NCBI RefSeq assembly: GCF_032362555.1
Contig: NC_083513.1
Location: 1,364,001 to 1,428,000 of the forward strand
DNA length: 64,000 nt
DNA from: Amyelois transitella
Taxonomy: Eukaryota > Arthropoda > Insecta > Lepidoptera > Pyralidae
Direction: 5' to 3'
Below, piece after piece: positions 35,301 through 47,480 of the stretch. The notes under the pieces are model-generated. The model had not been told where the DNA came from, made no database searches, and saw nothing but the letters and a program-made list of their open reading frames with translations. Both the position numbers and the translations under genes were made by a program. Position 1 is the stretch's first letter. Each line of letters starts with the position of its first letter.

Positions 35301-36140
35301 AACCTACTCCATCCATTTCTTATCTCATTAAAACAAAATGGAAGCGCGCAGTGGGTCTAAAATCAATGAAATCGCGCATGCGTCCCGTGTACCGCGCGCG
35401 TGACAGCTGGGTCGACCTCCCGCAGTTTCTGCGGCCCTGGTACCGCCGCCCACAGATCTGAAATTTTCTTGCCCTCCTCCAGGTTTCCGCGGAAGTGGAA
35501 ACCTTCGACTTCCGCTCGTCTAGGGCGGCCGGAAACCGGAGACGTGAAAGCCTGTTGCGGGATATTTTCAATTTCACGGGAAAATTTCAGGGAATACAGG
35601 TGTTGCGTGTTCCTGTCATTTTCATCAAATCTACAGTTACGGTCTTTTGTTACTGCGCATCATGACTGCGCAGAAGAAAAAATTGCGTTCAAATCTTTTA
35701 TTCTTTGTGTCTCCCTGTATAAATCCGATTTTTGAGCTATGTTTTTGCATAAATTTGTTGTCAAGAATAAAAGCAACTAACCAAAATATTAAGTTTAAGT
35801 GTAAGTACAGGAATAAATAAAAAATGTAATGAAAAGGAAAATAAAAAAAAATGAACGCTAGAATTCAAGTTTAATAAAAAGAAGAAAGAAGATCGTATAA
35901 AATAGAAAAAGATATAACAAAATCTTAAGTCTCTTTACTTAAATTACACTTAAAATACAACAAATTTTACAACTAAGTAAGTATATTATGGCACTTAAGA
36001 CATCTGGAATACATTCTTCTAGAATGTTTCTGCTTCAAAGCGCTTAGTCTCAAAATTCTCTCTTGATTTTCTTAGGATACTCTTTCTCATACATTTGCAG
36101 CTGCGTGTGAAGCCGAGTTCATGCGTTAGTGTGAACTTCT
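32358..36140. other. Spacer between transporter genes A and B
   Basis: Mostly AT-rich with no coding exon seen. It holds a short R1 fragment (32440-32550, minus), an (AT)n run near 34214-34232 and a GC-rich block at 35330-35570. The promoter of gene A should lie here. The sequence just 5' of the gene A ATG has no obvious splice acceptor, so its 5' UTR may be continuous with exon 1. Confidence 0.45.
35330..35570 (-). promoter_or_regulatory. GC/CpG-rich block, possible promoter or 5' UTR exon of gene A
   Basis: A compact CpG-rich stretch in an otherwise AT-rich spacer, about 3 kb upstream of the gene A start codon. It includes CGCGCATGCGTC, which resembles an NRF-1-type site, and several GC palindromes. 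No clear splice donor toward gene A was identified, so the role is only suggested by base composition and position. Confidence 0.25.
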
Positions 36141-39100
36141 TCATACTGGTTCGTGAGTTTCGTTTTCGGTCGGTTCAGCTGGGATCTCCTTGGCTGGGCT
36201 GTTGTTTTTCTTCTTGTTTGGAAGGGTTATGCAGAAAGCGGCGTTTACTGTAAAATAAAGAGATAGTTCATACAAAGGTTTAGGCGATCGATCTACCTAT
36301 TATCCTACTAGTTAGTATTCTTTTAGTGACGGATACGTCACGTGGGACAAACAGTACTGCCGATAAAATTGGCACATAAAATAATTTATAATCTTTTCCA
36401 TGCTATGTCGAGACTTTTTCAGTTTTTAGTTAGCATCTATCTGAAAATCTTGGTCAAATGTTTTGTATGACACCTATATACTGTTTAGCTTGAGTTGAGC
36501 TTCGAAATTAACAACGAAGGATAGTATCGAATTGATATATTATATTTCGCCAACTACTGGGCCAAAGATATATTTTACGTACCCTATGTTCTTCTTTATA
36601 CTCTGCAATACATGTATGTAAATTACATTGACATTAGCTGAGTAGTTTTGACGTGAAAAACGAACAAAAAATACATTATCACTTATAATACTAGAGGCCG
36701 CCCGCGACTTCGTCCGCATGGAAACCCTATCAATCGCGCGGGAACTCCGGGATATAAAGTAGCCTATATGTTATTCCAGGTCTTCAGCTACCTACAGACC
36801 AAATTTCATTGTAATCGATTCAGAAGTTTTTGCGTGAAAGAGTAACAAACATCCATACTGACATATTGATAAACTTTCGCATTTATAATACTAGAGGCCG
36901 CCCGCGACTTCGTCCGCATGGAAACCCTATCAATCCCGCGGGAACTCTGGGATAAAAAGTAGCCTATGTGTTATTCTGGGTCTTCAGCTACCTACATACC
37001 AAATTTCATGGTAATCGGTTCAGTAGTTTTTGTGTGAAAGAGTAACAAACATCCATACAAACTTTCGCCTTTATAATAGTAGTAGGATTAGTAGGATTAG
37101 TATGCACATAAAAAAAAACAAACCAATTGAAGTGGAAGAAATAGAAAGAACAAGATATCGTACCAATAAGAATTCCCCCGAACAGATAGAAGCTGAGTCC
37201 GCAGTTGGACTGCAGGAACACGCCGATGAGGTTGGAGCCCACCATGGAGCCGGCGCGCCCCATCATCATGCACAGGCAGACCGCCATCGCCCTGGAAACA
37301 ATATGTTATGTTATAGGTTTGGAGAGAGAGAGATTCTCCAGGGTTTGTAGTTTAGAATGATACTCCGTTTCAGAAGGTGAGAATGGAATGCTTTATTTAC
37401 AAAAGTTGGACATATTTATATAAAACTATTTACAAAGGAAAATGCAAGGACGAATCAAAAATACGGAATTATTACCAATGATAAAGAGAAGTTATTTTTA
37501 ACAAATCAGAAATATGGAATTATAACCAATAGTGTGAGCGTATTTACAATAGGAAATCTATCTAAAAGTTTTTGAGGATAATAAAATGGATTTGCATAGA
37601 TTTCTGAGAATTTTGCATTGCTGTCTCTTGAGTCTGGATAGCTCCGTCTCGTTTCCGCTACACGTGTCGAGCTCGAGTTTCTGTGACGCCCGGTGCGGCC
37701 GCAGGCGCGCCGAGGGCGCCACGTGCGGTGTGCACGCGATGTTTGTTGGGTGAAACTTGCTTGCGTATAAAACCGTCTTGCTGCTTGCTCCCCGCCTCAG
37801 TGTGAATTTGAACTTGCGGCGTGAGGTCGCGCTCGTGAAGCTCGCGCGAAGTGCAGTGTGTGCGTCGAACTCTTGAGTTTGTTGTTTCGGACGGAGATCC
37901 GATGGACAATAATGCAGTGTGGAGAATTGGCGTGTGAAGATGCTGATGCTGCCTGGAAGAACTGCTGATGCACGATGTGTGGCATGTCCATGTGCACGCG
38001 CTCACAAACAGTTCTTTTCAGAACTAGCTTCTTCTGGTTTCTGGGCAACGAAGTCGGCATGATATTAAAGTGCTTGATTTGTTTTATTCATCTCTTATAT
38101 ATATATGTATTATATCTATTATATCCTGGTAATGTTTTGGTATTATGATGGTAAGTATTATGAAGGTAATGGTTGTGCTCGGTAATGGGTAAGGTAATCT
38201 TGTTGGTAAGTATGTTGGTAGCCACATAGGTAATAACAATTTCTTGTCTACGAAATAACAAGAGATTTTCAAAATCAAGGAGCACGAGCTGAACACAAAC
38301 GAAATAATTTGAATCATTTATGTTTAGCAAAAACTGAAAACAGGAGCGTTGTCGAGTCGAATGCTCGAAGCGCGTTTGAGGCTCGTAGTTTGGTTTAACC
38401 AACAAGAACTTTGGGTCGGGTCGTTTTTGTAGACCCACCTGATCTTCTTTTGATTAAATGCGCATATTTTACGGTTATAGGGAATAAACTTAGTTCTTTA
38501 CTTAACATTCAAAAGAATCAAAGGCTAAATCATTAAATTTAGATATAGTGACAGGGTGTACAACCTTCACTTAAAATCGATTTAAAACCCAGTGTACCGT
38601 TGCTGTCTAAGATCAGGATGAGCTTCTTCTCGATCAATTTACAATGACCTCAAATATTCGTATAAAAAGTATAAATTCACCTGTATTTCGTAGGGAACAG
38701 TTCCACAGCCACCGCATTCATCAAACCAATGCAAGCTCCTGACATTTGGAAGATGGCGAATAGAATCACAGCTAATTGAGTATTAGCCGCAAAATGAGCT
38801 CCAATCCCACACAATCCAGTGGCACTGAGAACCACGATCAGGATAAGCTTCTTTCCGATGAAGTCGACCAGGAATCCCACGATGATGTACATGGAACTGA
38901 AGACGAGGCCGATGTAGATGGATTGTTCGAATGTCGCTGTGTTCATAGTGTCGTCACAACCAACCTGAAAAATTTTAACATGATGTAAAAGTTAGTAAAT
39001 AAATGGGGAACAGTTTAAACAATAAATAAGTATATAATGGTTGTAATGTTACTAAATAAGTATAAACTCGTTTTGTTCAGTTCGGAATATTTGCGATACT

Positions 39101-42100
39101 AACTCAACGTTGTATATTTTCAAATTTATTAATATCTTATAGATAAAGATATAAGATTTTTTCATTTTCATCATGACCGAGATTTGAACCTAATTATGAT
39201 GAAATAACGACTATGTGACATGCAAAAGTTAAGAGTCACACTACCTACCACTTAGCCACAGAGGTTGATGAAGATCAATTGATATTGTACCCTTGATTTT
39301 GTAATTAAATAAATACCATTACCAGGTCTAAACGACTTGATTATGTACTCATTATGATTAAGACATTATTTACAACACGCTTATGTAAGCTACATCAAAG
39401 TGGTTCAGATAAGAGAACCTGACGTCAAGATGTGCAAGGTTGATGACATAAAATAAATGTTTCTGGAACATTTGCACATAAGTTTTCTAAATTCTTTAAC
39501 CATTGTTCTAATTGTCACAACATTTAAGCACAGTTATTTCGAATTCCATGAAAAATAAGAGTACTATTATTTATGCAATACACAAAATTATATACAGATG
39601 CATTTGAAAATAAAAATGAAAATATATTTATTCAGTAACTTACTAGAGGGTTACAAATTTAACAACTTTCTTTGGAAATGAAATAATGTTCGACTGATAA
39701 TTGAACTGTGTAGCTGAGATTATCAAAATTTCAAAGAAATAATCTTACCTCAGTATCATTTCCGTGTTTGTTGTAAGCCAGCACATCACAAATCCTCATC
39801 GGTCCGCCATCGTGGTTCACCACCGAGTTCAGGATCGTGGGGAACCAGACGTAAAAACCATTAGTTCTGGAAATAAAAATTAAATATTAAAAATCTTTTC
39901 GTCGATAACCAAACGGAAACCAAATCCAACTCATCAATCAATCTAAAATTTATCAATAAAGAATTATCATATCATTGTGGCATGTTTTTTCCTGAAAGGT
40001 CCAGAATGCAGCATAGGTCAAACATTTCTAAAGGTACCTCAAGCATTAATAGATAGATTAATAAATATATCTAATAGATCTATTTATCTATTAAATCCTC
40101 TAGATAAATAGTGCGGTCACCACTTCAGGAAGGGCATAATTTGATTAAATGCACAAGGATGATACAACTCACGACGAAGCAAATAATGAATTGCCAAATC
40201 TTTTTACAGCATTAGTGTATCAGCCAGCTGGGTAAATAATCAGGAAAATGTGATTACAAATAACAGTAATTTTAAGATCTTGAACATACGTAGCAAATAT
40301 TCCGAACTGAACAAAACAAGTGAGCAGCGTCCACGGCAGCAGCGGCGCGCGGAACAGCGGTAACGTTTGCTCCCGCATCGACTTCAACAAGGCGCGGAAT
40401 ACGCCCAACTTCTCGTCAGTGGCCGCTTGCTTGTCTACTATTATTGTTTCCACCTGGAATGGAATAAGATAAATGAGTCGGTTTTCATTTGGTTCATTAT
40501 TCTAAATTTTATACATTTTACTTCAGTATCTAAGGTAAGGTTTAATGAAACAAAGACGTAGCTAATTGGTTTGACGCCTACATGGATGACATGCTCATTA
40601 ATGGACCTAAAGCGAAGTTTGCCCAAGGGAGGCACAGGGGAAAGATAAGAATAATAGCTTGTAGCCAGAGTTTAAATTACACATGAATTATTACTCCCAG
40701 AGGAGTAGGGAGACAGTAGATGTTTTCACTTGCAACCATCTCTGCAAACTTCTTTTGCGTTATCCATATTCATCAATATTTTAAACAATCTCCTCGATTT
40801 AAGATACAAAATTTAACGTCATCAAAATATGTAATTAAAATTGTAAACTCAATAAGCGTATCTGTTAAAACTTACTCCAAAAGTATCCTTAGGCATCCGA
40901 TAGTTGACGGAATAAATGGTCTTCATAACTGCCAAGACTTCCTCTTGCCTTCCAGCTGCGGTCAGGAACTTGGGACTTTCCGGTGCAAAGCACATAATTA
41001 TTGATGAGAGAGCATAAGGGATGCCACAGGCAACCACCAGGAGGCGCCACGGGCGGTAGTAAATGTTCAGGAAGCTGATATAATACGCGAAGTCTAGGGG
41101 CAGGATCAGCCAGGATATTGCTGGAATTATATGAACATAGGAAAAATTTATTATAAGGTTATCAGAAGTGTAACTTTCAAAATTTTCTTTGGAAGGAAAC
41201 AAGATATGTTTTTGAGTTTACGAGTCCATAGTAACCCGTAAATTGAACCAATAAAATTAAAATTACTTCATGAACAACTTTGACTGTAAATCAATTAAGT
41301 CTTTAAAGTTTATCATAATTAAGTACGCAATGCGGAAGGGAGTTTTAAAATATGTGTTATAAAATATCAAAGTTGTAATTTTGATGATATTGTAAGTAGT
41401 AAATCTTACCAGGCAAGACAACGGTTCCAATTCCCACGAAGGCAGATCCGAATGCAACCATCTTGTCTCTATGGCGAAGGTTGTTAAATTCACCCAGGTA
41501 GGTGTATGCTACTGCTGAGGAGCCAGACATGCTGTCAAAAAATAGTTCTAAAGATAAGATCAAATCCAGTTTGTTTAACAATTTGTTTTATTACAGTTGA
41601 TAGTTTGAGCTTGAATTATGCTTGGTAAAAGGTCAAATGCTAATTTTAAATATTGCTCTTTCAGTTTGTTTGTTTGTTATAGGTTTAAAGTAATGTGTTT
41701 GGAACCTGGTTTTTGTTCGATACAGGATAGTTGATTAGCCAAAAGATTTCTTTGGCCCCATAAAGATAATGACTAGTGCATATTTGCAAATTTTGAATCA
41801 AAAGATATGCAGGATCATATTCATTTAAAAATTTTAATTCAACTAATTCTACTTTCCAATAGAGAGGAAAATTAACTGATCAACAACATCACTACGATTT
41901 GACAAGATTTCCTTAAACATAATTATGTGGCAAGTGGAAGGAGGTAGTCTCTGCCTACCCCTCCGGTAAAGAGGCGTGATTTTATGTATGTATAATTATG
42001 TACTTACAATATAGCAGATAAGAATTGGAGTACAGCGAAACTGATCATGTTCGGCGTGAAGCTGACGAGGACGGTGAGCAGGAATGACGTCATCATGGAG

Positions 42101-45100
42101 TAGAGCAGCACTGGCCGGCGACCGCGGGTGTCTGCTAGCCACCCCCAGAAGTAACCCGTCAGGATCATGGCTGGAATAGAACAGGAGATAGGAATGTAGA
42201 ACGGATAAAAGTTGAGAGTCACGGCTGAAATCAGAATAGAGTTGCGGATACAGAATAATATTTTTTTTTTTTAATAAATACACACTGATTGAGTTAGCCT
42301 CGAAGTAAGTTGAGACTTGTGTTACGAGATACTAACTCAACGATACTATATTTTATAATAAATACATATATAGATAAACATCCAAGACCCAGGCCAATCA
42401 GAGAAAGTTCGTTTTTCATCATGCCCTGGCCGGGATTCGAACCCGGGACCCCCGGTGTCACAGACAGGCGTACTACCGCTGCGCCACACAGGCCGCCTAA
42501 TAATCTCTGTATTCTGTGTCTATGGAGATCAGAAACTAATTTGAATCATTGTTGTTACTTTATGCAAAAGTGCTCCCTTCATTTCCCTTCAACATCATCT
42601 TGAAATAGAAAATTATGAACTGTTGTTTTTAGTTGCTATTATCCTAGCGTAATACTCCTCATTAATTACTCGTGTGCCGTGTGGTTCCCGGCACCGATAG
42701 AAAAAAGAATAGGACTACTCCGTCTCTTCCCACGGATGTCGTAAAAGGCGACTAAGGGATAGGCTTACAAACTTGGAATTCTTTTCTAGGCGATGGGCTA
42801 GCAACCTGTCACTATTTGAACCTCAATTCCATCATTAAGCCAAATAGCTGAATGTGGCCATTCAGTCTTTTCAAGACTGTTGGCTCTGTCTACCCCACGA
42901 TTATAGACGTGACCATATGTATGTATGAACTTACCCATAAAAGGGATGGCAGCTATCCACCCCCGTTGCTGAAGAGTGAGGTCCAGGTCGCATTGTGCAG
43001 CCGGCAGTACGTAGCCAAGCGCGAGGCTCTGCATGATGACCCCCATCAGAATGAGGCCACATAGCAGCATGTGCAGGATGTTGTACACTCCCAGACCTGG
43101 GTAGGTAGTAGTCCAATATAATTTATGTAAACAGGGTAAATATTACCTAGGTATACTCTATTGCAACAAGAAAGATACATGAATTACAATGTACAACAGC
43201 TTTAAGGTACAATGGCGGACGAAGAGCCGAATATTTTTTATAAGATTTAGGAATAAAGTAGGTTCGAGATGCATGCAGTTCAAGTATTTCATAATACAAT
43301 TATAAATAATTATTTTTAAAAACCTAATTTATCACTGGAAACTGGGTTTTCCAAAATCGTTATGTATTATAAATTATAACACTACGGTAAACATTAAATT
43401 TTCCCACACTGTATTTTATAACAATTTAATCTCAATTAAAATAAGATGATTGATATAATTACTTCAAGATATTTGGACAACGATAATGATACGAGTATGA
43501 ATGAATTACTTCTAAACTACTAACATATGACATATTTTCTTTTTGTAATCTCAAGTTATACATTTTCATGATTTATATGTGTTCTTCAGTCGAGAATAAA
43601 AAACGAAATTTACAATATTCTTTTTAAAGAGTCTACTTCTTTTAGACAATATTTTAAGAGGCTAATAAGATAACACGAAATTTTCATGAGAGAGATAAAG
43701 TTTCGTGCAAAAGATAGTAACATACAAACATATATAAGGAAGAAAAGACTGAAAGGTCACGTTTAGCCTGCACGTCCCTCTCCCCGAACGTACATTTTTT
43801 CGAATGTCCCTCTCCTCGAATGTACCTTTTCTTGAATGTCCCTTTCTCCGAATGTCCCTTTTCTAGAATGTTCCTTACCCCGAGTGTCTACTTCCCCAAA
43901 TAGAAATTAAAAGTTTAATACTTTAAGGGATTGAATGACTTTTAATGCTGACTTTTAGTACATTGTTGGCTCTGTGGTGTAGCCGTACCTAGTGCGGTTG
44001 TCTGTGACACCGGAGGTCTCGGGTTCGTATCCCGGCCACGGCATGGTGACAACTTCTTCTATTTGGCTTGGGTCTATCTTTATAAGTATTTAATAAAAAT
44101 TATGGTGCCGTTTAGTTAGTATCTCACAAGTCTCGAACTTACTTTGAGGCTTACTCAATCTGTGTTATTTGTTGCGTATATGATTATTAATTTTTTATTC
44201 TTTTATTAATTAGGGAATGGACGTTCGAGGAAATGGACTTTAGACATCGACTAGACAAGATTCAAATAGTGACAAGTTTGCAAAGATAGTACGTAGATAA
44301 AAATATTCAAGTAATTATTATGTAATCATGTCAATGAAATGTCAAGTTCACACTCCATCACACTAGTGGTGGGTGTTATCACCATGTTATCACCATGAGG
44401 GGTCGACATTGACCTCAAGCTGACTCCTTATCATAGGACAGGTATAAAGTTATACCTCTATCCATAAAGAGTATCTCACTATATGATATTTTTTTTATTA
44501 GTTTTTTTTTAACGGCAGCAATAAAGTGCAGTGTGGTTCCCGGTATTACCTAATAGAAAAAAAAATAGGATTGCTTACTCTTTCACAGAGATGTTGTAAA
44601 AGGCGAGTAAGAGATAGGCTTATAGCGTCCTAATAATAAATTATATAACTTTACCTTTTTTATATACTTAATGATTTTGTTTGTTTGTAATATCTTTATT
44701 GCACAAATTTTTGTCTACAACTTTTTATAGCTAGGCATCCAGAACAAAACAAGCAAAAGGGATAACCCTTAAAAAAAGTAAGTACCTAAGTAATTGACTG
44801 GTATTTGAAACACGATCATAACCATTACACTATCAAATTTTACAACTGTTTTTTTTCTCAGTAATCACACAGTATATTTCCATGTATAATAAACAAGTGA
44901 TGATTTCAATGTTTTTGATTGCATTAGGAGCTAATGTTTTATTTACATACCCTATATATCAATTAGTTCATCGTTATGTTATCTCAGATCAAGAACAGTG
45001 GGTCGCTGATACGTTATTTTTTTAAATCCATACTAATACTTAATATAAATTCGAAAGTGTGTTTGTTTGTTATCTCTTCAAAGTTAATCCACTGAAACGA

Positions 45101-47050
45101 TCTGGATGAAATTTTGCACGCATATAAGGAGTACGGAGAGGATATAGGGTACCTTACATCTCAGTAAAAACTATAATTCCCGCTGGATTTGCTAAAAAAA
45201 ACCTGTATCTTTTTGTAGGTGGCGTTAAATTCGCGCGTGCTGAAGGTAAACGCTAGTATACTTTAAGCAGGAAAATTTGAAACTTTTTTTGTAACTTCAC
45301 TACATAGTATAAAACAAAGTCGCTATTTTAGTCTGTTTGTCTGTATGCTTAAATCTTTAAAATTACGCAACGGATTTTGATGCGGTTTTTTTTAACAGGT
45401 AGAGTGATTCAAGAGGAAGGTTTTTATGTATAATTTTTTCCGAATTTTGCACCCGTGCGAAGCCGGGGCGGGTCGCTAGTTGGATATAAAAAGCGATATA
45501 TGTTGTTGTGTATATGTTGTTTTCAGTAAACTTTGAGCTTCAATAAACCCACTACAGATATAGGGTGTCAGGTAAGGGTACGCAATCGGTACTAAATGAC
45601 CTATACCAATCTTATACTTATAGTTTTTGTGTTATTATTTATTCTATGGTATCTTGTATTTTTTATTGGAAAGAGAGCGTTTTACCATAACTTGTAAGAT
45701 TTGATCTTTTATGAAACACGCATGTTCATACAAAATAAAATGATAACTAAGAGTGTTTTCCCAAAACCGGCGAGAGTGTATGAAACGAGTTATGTATGTG
45801 TATGAGGCGAAAGAAGTATTCAGGGTTCGTGGCGAGTGGGAAAATGTATCTGCCTACCCCTCCGGGAAAGAGGCATGACTTTATGTATGTCCAATTGAAT
45901 AATAATGTGGTAGGTATAAAGGGATATTGATGATTACAATAAAAAATATTATATACCTACTCTTAATTTAGATTCAATGACGAATTATTTATGATAAATT
46001 GTTACCATCTGGTGCGATACTTACGTGACCTACTCTAAATATAAATTAAGTTGCTGATAAGATAGCTAATAAATAGGGCTGAAATACTAGGCGCTTTATC
46101 TGTAAGTCAGATTTGAGAATGATCTTTAGAGATGGTGTATATACTGCCCTTTTTGGATTTGTGTATAAGTGTGAAAAACAATTACAAAAAATGCAGTATA
46201 TTGTATGTAATTTAGAACTAGCGACCCGCCCCGGCTTCAAACAGATAGCATTTATACAAATAAACCTTCATCTTTATTAAAAAAAATCGTATCATAATCG
46301 GTGTGTAGTTTTAAAGATCAAAGCATACATATGAGACATAGGGAAATGCGGAAAACGACTTTGCTGTATATTATGTAGTGAAGATTATAGTATTTTTCAT
46401 TTCGTTACATTTGGTAAAGTAACCACTTATTATTTGGTTATCCGCACATAAAGCTTAAGGGAAAGAATAAAATGTTTACTGTCATTATTAAAACCTCAAT
46501 TCCAGGATAAAGTCATACAGCTGAACATGACCTTTCTGTGTTTTCAAGACTGTTGACTCTGTCTACCTCTTATTCCCTTTTGAGCATGTCGAGCCAAGAC
46601 TTAGCTTTTCATGTCCAATTATTTCAGATCGTACGTTGTTAGTGAGTTAGTCAAATATTGGGTAATTGATTGATTGATTTAAAGCTAGTCAAGTAGGAAA
46701 CCAAAGAAGTAAGGTAAGGATTCTCTAATTTTTATTGCAATAATAATATAATAATAAAATAAATAAATAAATGTTGTAAAAACTGAAGTTGTAAAACTGT
46801 TTTGTGTGCCAAAAAAAACTTAAATAAAAATATTATCCAGCTAGAAATTGTACTTGCTAACAACATATGAATAGGTAGTATAAAATATATTCTCCTATGA
46901 CTTTTTTAATACTTACTACAACAAAACAGTAAACGAAACGTTAAAAAGTTAGTCACCTGACATCAACATGGCCTCGTCCAGCGTTGCCGCTTGTACTTTT
47001 TCATTTTTCCCGCCATTCTTCACTGTCCCGTTCGCCACCATTTTGATTAT
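36141..47050 (-). CDS. SV2-like MFS transporter, gene B
   Basis: Complete coding region in ten exons on the minus strand: 47041-46957 (exon begins 47050 with 9 nt of 5' UTR), 43096-42935, 42170-42008, 41531-41410, 41120-40876, 40453-40290, 39866-39749, 38964-38681, 37291-37164 and 36247-36141 (TGA). In phase; 525 aa. Twelve membrane segments. MFS landmarks: WGWLADTRGRRPVLLYS, YLGEFNNLRHRDK, YRPWRLLVVACGIP, APESPKFLTAAGRQEEVL, VDFIGKKLILIVV and VELFPTKYR. The TM7-8 loop has NDT (possible glycosylation) and VGCDD, matching NCDD in gene A. The C-terminal tail is longer and hydrophilic (NKKKNNSPAKEIPAEPTEN). Exons 2, 3, 4, 5, 7 and 9 equal those of gene A in length (162, 163, 122, 245, 118, 128), with the same phases. 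Substrate unknown. Confidence 0.88.
36691..36890 (-). mobile_element. Helitron-like element, older member of a tandem pair
   Basis: Begins ACTAGAGGCCGCCCGCG on the plus strand (minus orientation). Its TC-type end is replaced by the start of the next copy at 36891. Confidence 0.65.
36891..37086 (-). mobile_element. Helitron-like element, younger member of a tandem pair
   Basis: Close to the 5119/8508 sequence (reverse complement) with a few differences; joined head-to-tail to the 36691 copy. Lies 78 bp from exon 9 of gene B. Confidence 0.65.
37370..38110. other. Unexplained intronic block with GC-rich core (intron 8 of gene B)
   Basis: The core at 37640-38060 is markedly GC-rich (GCGGCCGCAGGCGCGCCGAGG-like tracts) inside an AT-rich intron. 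The minus strand carries two overlapping open frames (87 and 115 codons) rich in His, Ser and Arg, with no domain I recognise. It could be a fragment of an old retroelement or a captured UTR; no terminal repeats were identified. Confidence 0.35.
41930..41992 (+). mobile_element. Short LINE 3' end fragment
   Basis: Carries the terminal block GGCAAGTGGAAGGAGGTAG, then CTACCCCTCCGGTAAAGAG and the TATGTATG tail, plus orientation. In intron 3 of gene B. Confidence 0.5.
42261..42497 (-). mobile_element. tRNA-derived SINE with poly(A) tail
   Basis: Minus strand: GGCGGCCTGTGTGGCGCAGC (A-box-like), GGGTTCGAATCCCGG (B box), GCCTGGGTCTTGGATG, then GAGTTAGTATCTCGTAACAC and an A-rich tail at 42261-42275. 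Best-preserved member; between exons 2 and 3 of gene B. Confidence 0.7.
42676..42929 (+). repeat. R1 repeat abutting the exon 2 donor of gene B
   Basis: Full-length copy from GCCGTGTGGTTCCCGGCACC to ATATGTATGTATG. The tail ends 4-5 bp from the exon 2 splice donor (GT at 42934-42933). Confidence 0.8.
43765..43905. repeat. Degenerate short tandem repeat
   Basis: Six or seven loose units of about 17-20 bp resembling CGAATGTCCCTTTCTC (on the minus strand GAGAAAGGGACATTCG). Related sequence resumes at 44212-44255 beyond the SINE. Confidence 0.6.
43972..44195 (+). mobile_element. tRNA-derived SINE inside a degenerate tandem repeat
   Basis: TGTGGTGTAGCCGTACC (A-box-like), GGGTTCGTATCCCGG (B box), TTGGCTTGGGTC, GTTAGTATCTCACAAG tail. 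Sequences like its left neighbour (GGACGTTCGAGGAAATGGAC) resume on its right side at about 44212. Confidence 0.65.
45027..45255 (+). mobile_element. Helitron-like element, related family
   Basis: Starts TCCATACTAATACTTAATAT and ends near GTAAACGCTAGT; internal TAATTCCCGCTGGATTTGC block. In intron 1 of gene B. Confidence 0.5.
45299..45480 (+). mobile_element. Helitron-like element, third family
   Basis: CACTACATAGTATAAAACAA through GGGCGGGTCGCTAG. A reversed partner is at 46217-46383 and a partial copy at 47220. Confidence 0.55.
45800..45890 (+). mobile_element. Short LINE 3' end fragment
   Basis: Same terminal block as at 41930 (GGCGAGTGGGAAAATG, CTACCCCTCCGGGAAAGAG, then TATGTATG) in plus orientation, in intron 1 of gene B. 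Confidence 0.5.
46217..46383 (-). mobile_element. Helitron-like element, third family
   Basis: Plus strand begins ACTAGCGACCCGCCCCGGC and ends near ATATTATGTAGTGA, the reverse of the 45299 copy. Confidence 0.5.
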
Positions 47051-47219
47051 CTGAAAAAAATTAAAAAACAATATTTATTTCTTCGGCCAGACTTTGATTG
47101 CATCTGCATAGATTTAGATTCATTGCATTATATGTTCATAAACAAAAAAAATAGCGATAATACCTTTGACTTGATTCTGTTGCTTTGTGGAAAAAAACAT
47201 GAAAATAATGTAATCATCA

Positions 47220-47480
47220 TCACTACATAGTATAAAACAAAGTCGCCCATTTTGTCTGTAGTCCCTTCGTATGCATAAAACTTTAAAACTACGCAACGGA
47301 TTTTGATGCGGTTTTCACTAATAGAAAGAGTATTTTCTCCGACAGGTTTTTATATATAATTGAAATACATTGAAACTATATTAGCTGAGTTATAGCGATT
47401 TATGTCCAAGAAGTTAGAAAAAAAATCTAATTGAAGATTGCATTTGTGCGTGCGCCGCTTATACCGTTGGATACAAGTAA
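47220..47480 (+). mobile_element. Helitron-like element, third family, diverged
   Basis: Starts TCACTACATAGTATAAAACA and keeps ACTACGCAACGGATTTTGAT, but the CTAG end is not recognisable. Confidence 0.45.

Noticed and set aside
37006-37350. Plus-strand 106-codon frame
   Set aside because: Shadow of exon 9 of gene B, which is on the minus strand with correct splice sites and MFS sequence.
42420-42497. Possible tRNA gene (GGGTTCGAATCCCGG with A-box-like head)
   Set aside because: No complete cloverleaf; it continues into the shared SINE body and an A-rich tail, and similar heads occur at 1912, 9255 and 43972.
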